Positions 17,582 through 26,661 of a stretch of DNA of 64,000 nt are shown piece by piece (positions within the stretch are counted from its first letter, which is position 1; every line of letters begins with the position of its first letter). The translations under genes and the position numbers were made by a program. The stretch covers positions 67,529-131,528 of the forward strand of contig JAACZV010000014.1 of assembly GCA_009996515.1 (NCBI GenBank), in the 5' to 3' direction. Under the pieces are notes generated by a model that did no database searches, was not told the origin of the DNA, and saw only the letters and a program-made list of their open reading frames with translations. Origin of the DNA: Comamonadaceae bacterium. GTDB lineage: Bacteria > Pseudomonadota > Gammaproteobacteria > Burkholderiales > Burkholderiaceae_C.

Positions 17582-17950
17582 GAGGGGGCTGAAGGCACCC
17601 GCCGCAGAGCGGGGCGGGCGGTCTGGCCAGGGGGCAGTCCAGCCGGTGATTGTCTCGCTGCGCGCATGGCTGGATGCGTGGCAGCGGCTGCGGCTTGCAC
17701 GGGAAGCGCTGCGCGCCTCGGCAGGGGGCCTTCAGGCGCTGACGTCGGCTCAGCGGAGCGGCCAGGAGTGGCAGTGCGTCGGGCGGGGGGCAATGGCCGT
17801 GCAACGCTGATTGCTGTCGGTCGCGTCAGGCCTGACCGCGAACAGCTATCGACCCAGAGCGAGCTTCGAGTCATCCAACGTCGACCCCACAAAGCGGTCG
17901 ACGGGGTAGGTCGGGGTGAACGCAGTGAATCCAACAGACCAACTTGCCCG
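17582..17950. other. Intergenic scar left of the IS110 fragment
   Basis: No supported gene. It contains an 8-bp inverted repeat (CGTCGACC at 17879-17886, GGTCGACG at 17896-17903). A GTAGGTCGGGGTGAACGCAG stretch follows, resembling the dispersed short repeats seen between betaproteobacterial genes. A plus-strand open frame at 17580-17810 has no recognisable family and is probably not a gene. Confidence 0.4.
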
Positions 17951-18206
17951 TCAGGCAGCGGGGCGGGCGACTTTCGGGGCGATGAGGCATTCGGTGTTGC
18001 CTGAGTGCCTGGAACAGCCGCGCCCAGTGGTGGACACTGGAGCAGGCCTCCACGCTGATCACACACGGCGGCGGGCCGGCGATGAATTCATGCAGCTTGT
18101 CGCGCGGCACCGCCGGACGGATCAGTTCGGCCTTGTCGCCCTCGTTGACCCCATGCAGGGCAAACACGTTCTTGGCGAGATCGAGACCCACGCACAGAAT
18201 GGTCAT
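17951..18206 (-). pseudogene. IS110-family transposase, 5' fragment with a frameshift
   Basis: The start ATG is preceded by GAGGAGG and opens with MTILCVGLDLAKNVFALHGV, the N-terminus of the DEDD transposase of IS110-type elements, including the first catalytic Asp. Homology continues through PRDKLHEFIAG, VISVEACSS and HHWARLFQA. Just after that the frame shifts by one base and resumes as LIAPKV before a TGA at 17951-17953. About 85 of the usual ~340 residues remain and the C-terminal Tnp_20 domain is absent. A dead insertion-sequence remnant. Confidence 0.85.
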
Positions 18207-18353
18207 GACCTCCTCATTCCGAATGAGTTGATGAGACACCGCACTTCTCATCGTGGCACCTGGTTGCCGTTTGCCGCGTCGCGGCTGGTTCGGGACGGGG
18301 AAGTCCCTTTCATTCGCTGGGCCCAATCTCAACGTTTCCCGCAAATATTCCAA

Positions 18354-18842
18354 ATGATCAAGCCTGCATTCGCGCTCGCAGTCCTAGTTCTGCTCTCAGC
18401 CTGCGCTGCAATGCAGCCGCCAGTCCCTGAGTCCTACAGCGGCCCCGTCGCCAAGGTCACCGATTCCATGGCCAATGTCACTTCGAAGCAAGGCGATTTC
18501 TGCGTTCTTCGAAGTGTTGATGGTCGGCAGATCAGCAATTCAATCAATGAGACGCTCGAGCGTGGCCGTGGCAAGGGCTTCACGCTGTACGCATGGATCA
18601 CAGACCGACGCATTCCCGCTGTGCCAACCCAAGCTGGCATCAAGTGCCAAACCGTGCATGCAGCGCCTATCCTTGCCCTGACGGGCACTGTCTATTCCGT
18701 GGAGGGCACGGTCGACTTTCGGCCGGTTCCTGATGGGAGGTACGTTGTCAAGGGCGTACTGGCACCCACCGGTTCTTCCGTTTGGATCGAAGACGCCGTG
18801 TCCGGGGAGGCCGTGACTGCCAAGGTCACAGCCTCGAAGTAG
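18354..18842 (+). CDS. Small lipoprotein of atypical base composition, unknown function
   Basis: A 162-residue protein with signal sequence and lipobox LLSACAAM (Cys near residue 18). The mature part contains VTSKQGDFCVLRSVDGRQI, a second Cys in IKCQTVHAAP, and a C-terminal beta-rich GRYVVKGVLAPTGSSVWIED segment. I recognise no family. Base composition stands out: the 60 bases from 18481 have 29 G/C, against roughly 70% around it. With the IS110 fragment directly upstream, this suggests acquisition by transfer. The ribosome-binding site is weak. Confidence 0.7.
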   Translation: MIKPAFALAVLVLLSACAAMQPPVPESYSGPVAKVTDSMANVTSKQGDFCVLRSVDGRQISNSINETLERGRGKGFTLYAWITDRRIPAVPTQAGIKCQTVHAAPILALTGTVYSVEGTVDFRPVPDGRYVVKGVLAPTGSSVWIEDAVSGEAVTAKVTASK

Positions 18843-18863
18843 GTCTAGCCCTTTTCGGGGACT

Positions 18864-18918
18864 TGCCGGTTAAGACAGCTCCGGCGGCATCCGGCGGAGC
18901 TGGTCGCGTGAACCGGCA
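18864..18918. repeat. Nested inverted repeat after the acquired lipoprotein gene
   Basis: Outer arms are TGCCGGTT (18864-18871) and AACCGGCA (18911-18918); inner arms are CAGCTCCG (18876-18883) and CGGAGCTG (18895-18902). Both pairs are perfect. It could be a terminator without a T-tract or the end of a mobile cassette; the integron attC core sequences are not present. Confidence 0.5.
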
Positions 18919-19036
18919 GCCGGTCGAGCTGCTCATGCCCCACCGAGGCCAGGCCCGCCGAGGTCTGGCCGCTCGTGGCGGTCATGCAGACCCGTGGCCG
19001 ACCTTGCTCAGCGCTGCGGGCCGGGCCTCAGCGGTG

Positions 19037-19825
19037 TTACTTGCCGCTCGCGCCGCCCAGCCGAGCCGCCATCCAGCGTGCCGCCAGCGCCGGCCACTGG
19101 TCCTGCGTGCCGGCCAGCCCGCGCAGCGCGAAGCCGTGCTCCGCCTGCGGGAAGACGTGAGCCTCCACGTCCAGCCCGTGCTGCTGCGCTGCGACGACGA
19201 GGTTGAGCGCATGCTGCACCGGCACTACTGCGTCGTGCAGCGCATAGGCCAGGAACACCGGGCAGCGCGGCAGGCCGTGCGGCTCGGTCGCGATGCCTAT
19301 GGGCCAGGCGTCGTAGAAGGCCTGTTTCTCGGGCGGTGGGAAGTCGGGCTTGCCCGCGGGGAACTTGTGGTTGCGGTGGTTGGCGTTGAGGGGCGCGTAG
19401 GCGATGACGGCGCCGGCGCTTTGCAGAACATGGCGCTGGCAGGCCATCACGCCGGCCAGGTGGCCGCCGGAGGACAAGCCCACGTGCAGCAGCGGCAGCG
19501 GCGCCAGCGTGGCGAGGTGGTCGAGCGCCAGCAGCCCGTCCTGCAGCGCGATGTCGGCCGCATGGCCGTCCTGGCCCGGCAGGCGGTGTACCAGCACATA
19601 GGCGTCCAGCCCTAGCGTGTTCAGCCACTGCGCGATCTCCACGCCTTCCTTGTCGTGCATCAGCTGCAGATAGCCGCCGCCGGCATAGACCAGGGCCCGG
19701 CCGCGGGCCGGCGTGGGCGACAGATAGGCGTGCAGCTCCGCGCGCGTGGGGTGGCGGCAGATGCGGTCGGGCGGGGCGCCGTCGAAGGCGTTGGGTTCTC
19801 CGGGGGACAGGGCAATGACGTTCAT
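19037..19825 (-). CDS. Alpha/beta-hydrolase fold esterase of the rhamnogalacturonan operon
   Basis: A 262-residue protein of the Aes/BD-FAE-like esterase group: oxyanion-forming VYAGGGYLQL, the nucleophile elbow GLSSGG with Ser118, LHDAVVP with the probable Asp, and AEHGF with the His. There is no signal peptide, so it probably acts in the cytoplasm on acylated oligosaccharides that have been imported. It is the last gene of the nine-gene operon and overlaps the GH43 stop by ATGA. The acyl group (acetyl or feruloyl) cannot be told from sequence. Confidence 0.8.
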   Translation of the reverse strand: MNVIALSPGEPNAFDGAPPDRICRHPTRAELHAYLSPTPARGRALVYAGGGYLQLMHDKEGVEIAQWLNTLGLDAYVLVHRLPGQDGHAADIALQDGLLALDHLATLAPLPLLHVGLSSGGHLAGVMACQRHVLQSAGAVIAYAPLNANHRNHKFPAGKPDFPPPEKQAFYDAWPIGIATEPHGLPRCPVFLAYALHDAVVPVQHALNLVVAAQQHGLDVEAHVFPQAEHGFALRGLAGTQDQWPALAARWMAARLGGASGK

Positions 19826-20859
19826 CGCGTCTCGGGCAGCGGGGGGCCGAAGTCGGGCATGCCGTCGGCCGTGAAGCGCAGCGGCTGCACGCGCGTGGCG
19901 CGGCCCGTGTCCTTCAGCGGGTCGCCGGCGATGTCGCGGTAGTTGCGGGCGTGGAAGACGTTGAGCACCGTGCCGTCCGGCTCCACCAGGAAGCTGTTGT
20001 GGCCGGGGCCGTACTGGCTGTTCTCGGGGCTGGAGCTGAACACCGGGCCGGGCGACTTGTGCCAGCTCTTCGGGTCCAGCAGGTCGGCGTTCTCGTCGGC
20101 CCACAGCAGGCCCAGGCCGTACTCGGCGCCGGTGCCGGCGGCCGAGTAGCTCATGAAGACGCGCCCGCCATGGACGAGCACGGCGGGTGCCTCGTTGACC
20201 TGATGGCGCACCTTCTCCCAGGCGTACTCGGGCCGGCTCAGCCGCACCTGCGGGCCTTCGAGTTCCGTCGGGCTCTTCATGCGCGACAGGTAGAGGTTGG
20301 TGCTGTGGTTCCTGCTCGCCGGGTCGTTCTGCGCCCAGGCCATGTAGCGCTTGCCGCGGTGCTCGAAGACGGTGGCGTCCAGCGTGAAGCTCTCCCACTG
20401 CGTCTTGACCTGGCCGCGCTCCACCCACTCGCCCTGCATGGGGTCGGCGGCGGCGTTCTCCAGCACCCACAGGCGGATCTTCCACGGCTCCTTGGCCTCG
20501 CCGGCGCTGAAGTGGATGTACCAGCGGCCGTCCAGCAAGGCCAGCTCGGGCGCCCAGATGTGGCGGCTCATGGGGCCGCTGTCATGCTTGCGCCACACCA
20601 CCTTGGCCTCGGCCGTGGCCAGGCCCGCGATGCTGCGCGCGCGGCGCAGCTCCAGCCGGTCGTATTCGGGCACGGTGGCCATCAGGTAGTACCAGCCGCC
20701 GTGGCGCAGGATCTGCGGGTCGGCGCGTTGCGGGATCAACGGGTTGGGCCAGGGCAGCGGTGCGGGCGCGGCGGCGGGCGTCTGCGCCAGCGCGGGCAGC
20801 GCGGCGGCCAGCAGGCCTGCGGCCAGCAGGCCGCGGCGCGAGGTGGTGAGGGTGCTCAA
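19822..20859 (-). CDS. GH43 glycoside hydrolase, Tat-exported (arabinofuranosidase-like)
   Basis: A 345-residue five-bladed propeller. The predicted catalytic triad is visible: Asp47 in RADPQI (base), Asp161 in FTLDATVFEHRG (pKa modulator) and Glu223 in VNEAPAVL (acid). The N-terminus has a twin-arginine signal TSRRGLLAAGLL with an ALAQ cleavage site. The start codon is TTG, supported by AGGAGA 8 bases upstream; there is no ATG at the right place. GH43 enzymes usually release arabinose or xylose, here probably arabinose from RG-I side chains. It is translationally coupled to the downstream esterase. Confidence 0.88.
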   Translation of the reverse strand: MSTLTTSRRGLLAAGLLAAALPALAQTPAAAPAPLPWPNPLIPQRADPQILRHGGWYYLMATVPEYDRLELRRARSIAGLATAEAKVVWRKHDSGPMSRHIWAPELALLDGRWYIHFSAGEAKEPWKIRLWVLENAAADPMQGEWVERGQVKTQWESFTLDATVFEHRGKRYMAWAQNDPASRNHSTNLYLSRMKSPTELEGPQVRLSRPEYAWEKVRHQVNEAPAVLVHGGRVFMSYSAAGTGAEYGLGLLWADENADLLDPKSWHKSPGPVFSSSPENSQYGPGHNSFLVEPDGTVLNVFHARNYRDIAGDPLKDTGRATRVQPLRFTADGMPDFGPPLPETR

Positions 20860-20914
20860 GCGGAAGTCTCCTGGTGTTGTGTGGGTGGCGTGGGCTGCGC
20901 GGCGGGCCGTGGCC

Positions 20915-23644
20915 TCAGGGCCGCGTGAGGCCCGCCGCCCGGGCCGCCTCGTCCAGCGTGTCGCCGATCAGCGCCAGGTTCTGGATGGCGGCCAGCCCCC
21001 ATTGCGCGGAGTCATTGGTGCTGATGGCGGGCTGCTCGACCAGCGGCCGGATCGCGTCCACGCCGCCGATCTGCCGGGTCGCGCCGCCGCCGCGCAGTGC
21101 CCGCGATGCGAAGAACTCGCGCCAGGCGCGCAGCGCCAGCGCGCGGTCGCGCTCCTGGAAGGCGGCATAGGCCGTCATGCGCGAGCCGGTGTCGCCCAGG
21201 CCGCGGCCGCCGGGGTCGCGGCCCAGCAGCGCAGCGATCTCGGCCCTGGGCGCGTTGTAGTAGCGGCAGTACTCCAGCCAGGCGCGGCGGTAGGCCGGCA
21301 CGTCCAGCAGCGTCAGCAGCTCGGAGCTCATCTCGATGACGCCGAACACGCCGTTCAGGTGCGAGATGGACACGCCGTCGCCGGGGCCGGCGAACCGGCC
21401 GGTGCGGGCGTCGTAGGGCGCCCCGCCGGCGAACCAGCGTCGCTTGAGCTCGCCGATGCTCTGCATGCCCATGACCAGCTTGTCGCGCCAGCGCCTGTCG
21501 CCGGTGCGCTCCCATTCGGTCAGCCAGGCGGCGATCCACGAGCCCCAGGTGGTGCCGAAGCCCACACCGGGCAGGCCCGAGGCTTCCGGCGGTGCCGCGT
21601 TGCGGGCCAGCTTGCGCGAGATGTCCACCTTGGCGATGTCGGCGTCCGACTCCAGCAGCTCGCGGATCAGGTCGCCGCAGCGCTCGTCGGCGGTCAGGTA
21701 GAAGTAGAAGCGCCGGTAGGCGGCGTTGGAGATGCGCGGCTGCTTGGACGAGTCCGACCAGTGCTGCACGCCGTGGCGGGTGCCGAAGCCCTTGAAGCGG
21801 CCCAGGTGGTAGACGTCCACCTCGCCGGTGTGGCGGGTCATGGCCTCGGCGAGGCGGAACACGTCGGCGCGGCCGGTGCGCAGAAAGCTGTACCAGAGCC
21901 ACATGTCGGTGGACAGCTCCGAGTTGTCCCAGGCATAGCCGCCGATGTCGTAGCGCCACATGTGGCGGTCCACGTCGTAGGCATGCATCACGTCGCCGTA
22001 GTTCCAGAAGCCGTACCAGCGGTGCTGCTCCACCTCCCTCAGGTACTGGTCCAGCTGCAGCGTCAGCCGCTCCTCGATGAGCTGGCGGGCCGGCGAGCCG
22101 GTGCTGGCCGGATCCCAGTCGCCGAACACGCCGGCGGCGTGCAGGCGCTGCGGCGACAGCACCAGCCGCGCCGGCTGGGCCACCTGCCGGGCCATGTCCG
22201 AGAACGCCTGGTGGGTGGGCGTGGCGCCCAGCACCCACAGCTGCAGCTCCGACGTGCGGGCCACGCCCACCGAGCTGTCCCAGCCCGGCTCGTAGTCCTC
22301 GTAGGTGATGTTGAGGCCTTCGATCTGCTTCTCGTGCGTGTCCATGCCCGCGGGCGAGCGGTAGGAGCGCATGTCCATGGCCGGCGCCGAGGGCGAGTAC
22401 AGCCAGGCCGTCACCTCGGCCAGCTCGCCGGCCGCGCCGCGCACGTCCAGCCGCACCGGGGCGCGTTGCCAGAAGTCCTTCAGCCCCAGCGCCACGCCGC
22501 CCGCGGCGCCGCCGGCATAGACCAGGCCTTTGCAGCGGCTGCCGCCGTTGGCGGCGATCCAGGCCTGGCCGGCCTGGGTGCGCTTGGTGAGGGTGAAGCC
22601 GTCCGCATTGGCCTGCGACAGCGAGAAGTCGTTCCACTCGGGGATCAGCGCCAGCCGGTCCGACACGCGCTTGTCCATGCCCGACAGCGGCGGCAGCGCC
22701 TGGCCGGCGACCTGGGCGTCCTTGTAGGCCTGGCCGGGGTCGCGGCGCAGGCCGGTGACGGGCCGCACGGCCTCGCCCCACACGCCCACGCCCTCGCCGG
22801 AGAAGCGCACATGGCGGTCGTGAGAGGCATTGGTCATAGGCACCTGGGCCGTCACGCCCAGGCCGGCGATGAAGTCCTTGGCCGGGTCGCCGTCCCAGAC
22901 GAAGCTGTGCACGATGCGCACGCTCTCGGAGCCGGCATAGAAGTACAGGCGCACGGAGAACGGCAGCCAGTCGCGACCGTTGCCCGAGTGCGTGCCGTCC
23001 AGCTTGAGCACGGCGCGCACGGGGCCTTGCTGCTCGACGGTGACGGTGTTGACCTTGCTGGTGAAGGCCTGGCGGGCCACCTGGCCGTCCAGCTCGGGGT
23101 CGGCGCCGTCCTGGCGCAGCGCGACCAGCTTCAGGTTCTTCAGCGTGACGCGGCCGGCCCGCGTGGCCTCGGCGATCAGCGCCTCGCCGCGCGTCGGCAC
23201 GGTCCACGTGAGGTCGCCGGCGCTGACGACGATCCGCGTGGCCGTTTGCCTGACCGTCACGCCGCCCGGCGCCGGCTGGCCCTGCTCCAGCTTGAGCTCG
23301 CCCGCGGGCAGGCCGCCGGCGACCGCATGCGCCGTCCACTTCAGCGAGCCGTCGGGCCAGTAGGCCAGCGGCCAGGACTGCACCGGCTGCTTGGCGAGGC
23401 GGAACGCCGGCGCCTGGCCGGCCGGCAGCCTGAGCTGGCCGCGCGGCCAGGGCACGCCCAGCGTGCAGCCCTCGAAGCGCGCGGGTGCCTGGCCGTCGAG
23501 CCAGCGCAGCACGGTGTCGCCGACCGGAGTCGGCGTCCCCGGCAGGTTGGCCGTGGCCGCCTGCGCGGCGGGCAGGGACGAGGCGAGCGAAGCCAGTGCC
23601 GTGGTCTGCAGAAAGCCGCGGCGGGAGAACGGGGACGATGTCAT
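20915..23644 (-). CDS. Exo-rhamnogalacturonan lyase-like protein, PL26 / YetA family (copy 1)
   Basis: A 909-residue protein with a Tat signal (SRRGFLQ at 7-13). It has the three-part architecture I associate with Penicillium PcRGLX (PL26): an N-terminal RIFT-barrel-like part with WPLAYWPDGSLKWTAHAV, a central beta domain, and a C-terminal alpha/alpha toroid with HRWYGFWNYGDVMHAYD and GGYAWDNSELSTDMWLWY. PL26 removes unsaturated Rha-GalA ends from RG-I. A GGAGG ribosome-binding site precedes the ATG. It lies between GH2 and GH43 in the rhamnose operon. A close paralogue (39746-42472) lies in the second operon. Confidence 0.87.
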   Translation of the reverse strand: MTSSPFSRRGFLQTTALASLASSLPAAQAATANLPGTPTPVGDTVLRWLDGQAPARFEGCTLGVPWPRGQLRLPAGQAPAFRLAKQPVQSWPLAYWPDGSLKWTAHAVAGGLPAGELKLEQGQPAPGGVTVRQTATRIVVSAGDLTWTVPTRGEALIAEATRAGRVTLKNLKLVALRQDGADPELDGQVARQAFTSKVNTVTVEQQGPVRAVLKLDGTHSGNGRDWLPFSVRLYFYAGSESVRIVHSFVWDGDPAKDFIAGLGVTAQVPMTNASHDRHVRFSGEGVGVWGEAVRPVTGLRRDPGQAYKDAQVAGQALPPLSGMDKRVSDRLALIPEWNDFSLSQANADGFTLTKRTQAGQAWIAANGGSRCKGLVYAGGAAGGVALGLKDFWQRAPVRLDVRGAAGELAEVTAWLYSPSAPAMDMRSYRSPAGMDTHEKQIEGLNITYEDYEPGWDSSVGVARTSELQLWVLGATPTHQAFSDMARQVAQPARLVLSPQRLHAAGVFGDWDPASTGSPARQLIEERLTLQLDQYLREVEQHRWYGFWNYGDVMHAYDVDRHMWRYDIGGYAWDNSELSTDMWLWYSFLRTGRADVFRLAEAMTRHTGEVDVYHLGRFKGFGTRHGVQHWSDSSKQPRISNAAYRRFYFYLTADERCGDLIRELLESDADIAKVDISRKLARNAAPPEASGLPGVGFGTTWGSWIAAWLTEWERTGDRRWRDKLVMGMQSIGELKRRWFAGGAPYDARTGRFAGPGDGVSISHLNGVFGVIEMSSELLTLLDVPAYRRAWLEYCRYYNAPRAEIAALLGRDPGGRGLGDTGSRMTAYAAFQERDRALALRAWREFFASRALRGGGATRQIGGVDAIRPLVEQPAISTNDSAQWGLAAIQNLALIGDTLDEAARAAGLTRP

Positions 23645-23673
23645 GAAGACCTCCGGGGTGAGCGGTGCGCGCG

Positions 23674-25581
23674 TCAACGCGGCAGGCCGCGGTAGTGGTC
23701 GGCGAGCAGTTGGAAGGCCAGCTTGCGTTGGCCGGTCTCGGAGATCAGCCCCTTGCGGTTCCAGCCGTTCTGGAAGACGGGGTGCTCGCGGCGTGGCGAG
23801 CGGAAGTCCTTCAGCACCCAGGGCGAGAGGCCGCGCAGGTTGGGGATGCGCTCCAGCATCTGCAGCGTGGCGCGGTAGTAGGCGGCCTGGAACTCCTCGC
23901 TCCATTTCCGCGGCGGCTCGCCCAGATCGTGGTGGCCGGCCAGCGCGTCGGCGCCGAACTCCGAAACGATCAGCGGTTTGTCGGTGGGCAGCGCCCAGCG
24001 CAGCCGAGCCAGGTCGTCCAGCCTGTCGTCGCCGTACCAGCCCGCGTAGGTGTTGACGGCCATCACGTCCAGGTGCGGCAGCAGCGGGTCGGCGATCCGG
24101 ATCGTGTCGCCCTCGCGCTCCACCAGCAGCGCGGCGCTGACGAGGCGGCCGGGGTCCAGCGCGCGCACGGTGGCGGCCAGCGCGGCGTGGAAGCGGGTGC
24201 GGTTGTCGGCCACCGGCGTCTCGTTGCCCACGCTCCACAGCGCCAGCGCGGCGCGGTTGCGGTCGCGGTAGATGGTCTCGGCCTGCATGCGGCGGGCCTT
24301 CAGCAGCACGGCGGGGTTGTCCCAGTCCACGGTCCAGTAGACCGGGATCTCGCTCCACACCAGCAGGCCCAGCTCATCGGCCGCGCGCAGCAGGGTCTCG
24401 CTGTGCGGGTAGTGGGACAGCCGCACATAGTTGCCGTGCAGGCCCTGCTTGACCTCGGTCAGCAGCGCGCGCGCGGCCGGCTCGTTGAGGCGGCGTGCCG
24501 GGTTGGCGCCCAGCTCTTCCTCGTGGAGGGACACGCCGCGCAGCGTGATGGGCTGGCCGTTCAGCAGGATGTCGGCACCCTTCACGGCCAGCGTGCGAAA
24601 GCCCATGCGGTCGGTCACCGCGTCGCTGCCCGCCGCAAAGCGCACCGCATAGAGCTGCGGCGACTCGGGCGACCAGCGCTTCAGCGTGGCCGGCGCTGGG
24701 ATGTCGAAGCGGGCCTCGCCGCGGGCATCGGTCGTGGCCTGGGCCTTCAACCCCAGCGCGGCTATCTGCACGCTGACCGGTGCATTCGCGGCCTGCGCAC
24801 CATTGAGCTGCAGGCTGCCCACCAGGCGGCCGGCATCGGTCAGGCGCAGCGTCGCGTCGTCGATGAAGGTGGCCGGCGTGCGGATCAGCGTCACCGGCCG
24901 CGTGATGCCGCCGTAGAGGTCCCAGTCGGTGATCTCGCCGGGGATGCTCTGCGCGTCGTGGCGCGAGTCCACGCCGACGACCAGCCGGTTGCCGTTGGCG
25001 CGCAGTGCGTCCGTCACCTCCAGCACGAAGGGCGTGAAGCCGCCCTCGTGGCGGCCCACTTCCTTGCCGTTCAGGTAGACATGGGCGCGGTAGTTGACGG
25101 CCTCGAAGCGCAGAAAGCTGCGCTCGCCGGCCCGGGGGGCGGCGACGTCGAAGCGGCGCTGGAACCAGATCAGGCCGTCGTACCAGCGCAGCTCGGGCTC
25201 GGCGGCGTTCCAGGCGCCGGGAATCTGCATGGCTGGGCCGCGGTCCAGGTCGAACTCAAAGAAGCCCGTGCCGGGCTTGCTCTCCTCGGCGGCCACGTCC
25301 ACGTCGCGGTGGCGCTGCATGCGCGACTTGGCGACCCAGCCGTTGATGTCGGTCAGGCCGGTGCGGTAGTAGTCCTTGGAATAGGTCCAGCGGCCGGACA
25401 GGTCTTGCACGTCGGCGCGCTGGCCGGTCAGCAGCAGCGGTGGGCGCAGCGCGTCGGCGGCGTGGGCCACCGGGGCGGGCGGGCCGGCCTGCATGTCCAT
25501 CCCGACCGGCTCCGCCGCCCGGGCAGCGAACGACATCATGAAGGCGACGGCGAGGCTGAGGGCGGGGAGCAGGTGTTTCAT
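23674..25581 (-). CDS. GH2 glycoside hydrolase, beta-glucuronidase/galactosidase type
   Basis: A 635-residue secreted enzyme (signal peptide ending ARA, about residue 22). A jelly-roll domain with VNYRAHVYLNGKEVGRHEGGFTPF and an immunoglobulin-like domain precede the TIM barrel. Glu454 in WSVGNE is the acid/base and Glu541 in IVSEFGAD the nucleophile. HYPHSETLLRAADELGLLV is the pattern usual in beta-glucuronidases. The start at 25581 makes an ATGA overlap with the DUF6250 gene; another ATG lies 6 bases upstream. The substrate is probably a beta-linked Gal, GlcA or GalA on RG-I side chains. Confidence 0.88.
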   Translation of the reverse strand: MKHLLPALSLAVAFMMSFAARAAEPVGMDMQAGPPAPVAHAADALRPPLLLTGQRADVQDLSGRWTYSKDYYRTGLTDINGWVAKSRMQRHRDVDVAAEESKPGTGFFEFDLDRGPAMQIPGAWNAAEPELRWYDGLIWFQRRFDVAAPRAGERSFLRFEAVNYRAHVYLNGKEVGRHEGGFTPFVLEVTDALRANGNRLVVGVDSRHDAQSIPGEITDWDLYGGITRPVTLIRTPATFIDDATLRLTDAGRLVGSLQLNGAQAANAPVSVQIAALGLKAQATTDARGEARFDIPAPATLKRWSPESPQLYAVRFAAGSDAVTDRMGFRTLAVKGADILLNGQPITLRGVSLHEEELGANPARRLNEPAARALLTEVKQGLHGNYVRLSHYPHSETLLRAADELGLLVWSEIPVYWTVDWDNPAVLLKARRMQAETIYRDRNRAALALWSVGNETPVADNRTRFHAALAATVRALDPGRLVSAALLVEREGDTIRIADPLLPHLDVMAVNTYAGWYGDDRLDDLARLRWALPTDKPLIVSEFGADALAGHHDLGEPPRKWSEEFQAAYYRATLQMLERIPNLRGLSPWVLKDFRSPRREHPVFQNGWNRKGLISETGQRKLAFQLLADHYRGLPR

Positions 25582-26345
25582 CGGCATCGAAGGATCTGGA
25601 ACTCTCGGATCTGCAGCCGGCTGGCCGTCGTGCGCAGCGCGAAGTAGCCCTGCAGGCGCGGATTGGCGTCGGCGCGCGTAAAGACTTCGTTGCTGTCGGC
25701 GCGCCAGCGCAGGTGAATCGGGTCTGCGGCCGTGGGTTGGCGCGAAACAATCTCGACGCTGATCGGTTTGCCGGTTAGCAGACGGGTTTGCGGCGTCATC
25801 GGCAGCTCGCCCGGCTCGGCGATCTCGCCATCGGCAAAGCCGGCCAGCAGCCGGCGCTGGCTGCCGTCGTACAGGCGCAGCCGCGTCGTCGTGTTGGCGT
25901 TGGCGCCGAAGCCCACGTAATAGGTGGGCAGGTCGTCGTAGCCGGCAAACCTGCCGCTGCGGGGGCGGGGCTCGCTGCCGTCGGCTTCCAGCGCGTTCCA
26001 GAACATGTTCAGGTCCGAGATGCGGCCGGCATGCGGCCCGGCGCTGGCCGGGGCGGGCAGGGCCAGGGCGCTGAAGCGGATGACGTAGTCGCCCGACAGC
26101 GGCTCGCGCCACCACAGGCTCAGGCCCGCGGGCGTGGCGATGTCCAGCACGCCGTTCGCGGCCGTGACGACGGCGCGCGCATCTTCGGCCTCCAGCCGCC
26201 AGCGGGCCAGGCCGGCGTGGAAGTCGTCGGTGGCGACCGGCTCCAGCCGGCGCGGTGCTTCACACCAGTCGGCGGCCGCGAGCAGCGGCAGCGCCAGCGC
26301 CAGCCCGATCAGCCCGCGAAGTGGAAGACGGACGGCAGCGGCCAT
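25578..26345 (-). CDS. DUF6250-like secreted beta-sandwich protein
   Basis: A 255-residue protein with a signal peptide (LIGLALALPLLAAA). The mature part looks like a lectin/LamG-type beta-sandwich: DFHAGLARWRLEAE, SDLNMFWNALEAD, and the motif YYVGFGANANTTTRLRLYDG, which I associate with DUF6250 proteins of pectin loci. It carries no obvious catalytic signature. It overlaps rhaM by 37 bp and GH2 by ATGA, so it is firmly in the operon. It may bind RG-I or assist a lyase; both are inference. Confidence 0.65.
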   Translation of the reverse strand: MAAAVRLPLRGLIGLALALPLLAAADWCEAPRRLEPVATDDFHAGLARWRLEAEDARAVVTAANGVLDIATPAGLSLWWREPLSGDYVIRFSALALPAPASAGPHAGRISDLNMFWNALEADGSEPRPRSGRFAGYDDLPTYYVGFGANANTTTRLRLYDGSQRRLLAGFADGEIAEPGELPMTPQTRLLTGKPISVEIVSRQPTAADPIHLRWRADSNEVFTRADANPRLQGYFALRTTASRLQIREFQILRCR

Positions 26346-26632
26346 TGGCGGGGCTTGTTGTCGGCTTCGACTTCCATCAGCGGGGCCATGTAGTCCCACC
26401 AGCGGCGCATGACGGGCTGCAGCGGCAGCGCGTCGAAGGCCGGGCCCGGCCGGCGCTTGAGCACGGCGAACAGGCTCAGCGTGGCCTCGTCCAGGAAGAT
26501 GGAGTAGTCATGGATGCCGGCGCCGCGCAGCGCCTCGGCCAGCTCCGGCCACAGCTCGTCGTGGCGCTTCTTGTACTCCGGCACCACGCCGGGTTTGAGC
26601 TGCATCTTGAAGGCGAGGATCTCGTCGCTCAT
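26309..26632 (-). CDS. rhaM: L-rhamnose mutarotase
   Basis: Interconverts alpha and beta anomers of L-rhamnose so that the isomerase gets its preferred form. The 107-residue protein has the expected length, the RHDELWPEL segment with the catalytic histidine, IHDYSIFLDEATLSLFAVL, and the MRRWWDYMAPLM signature. The ATG is preceded by AGGAG at good spacing. It is cytoplasmic. Its position between GH28 and DUF6250 ties polymer breakdown directly to rhamnose use. Confidence 0.93.
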   Translation of the reverse strand: MSDEILAFKMQLKPGVVPEYKKRHDELWPELAEALRGAGIHDYSIFLDEATLSLFAVLKRRPGPAFDALPLQPVMRRWWDYMAPLMEVEADNKPRQWPLPSVFHFAG

Positions 26633-26661
26633 CGTCGGGTCTCCTGTGGATGTTGGTGGGT

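Noticed and set aside
17580-17810. A 76-codon plus-strand gene divergent from truD
   Set aside because: No domain and no recognisable family; it overlaps the truD start region.
18864-18918. Integron attC site after the lipoprotein gene
   Set aside because: The nested stem looks similar in size, but the GTTRRRY and RYYYAAC core sites are not present in the right places.
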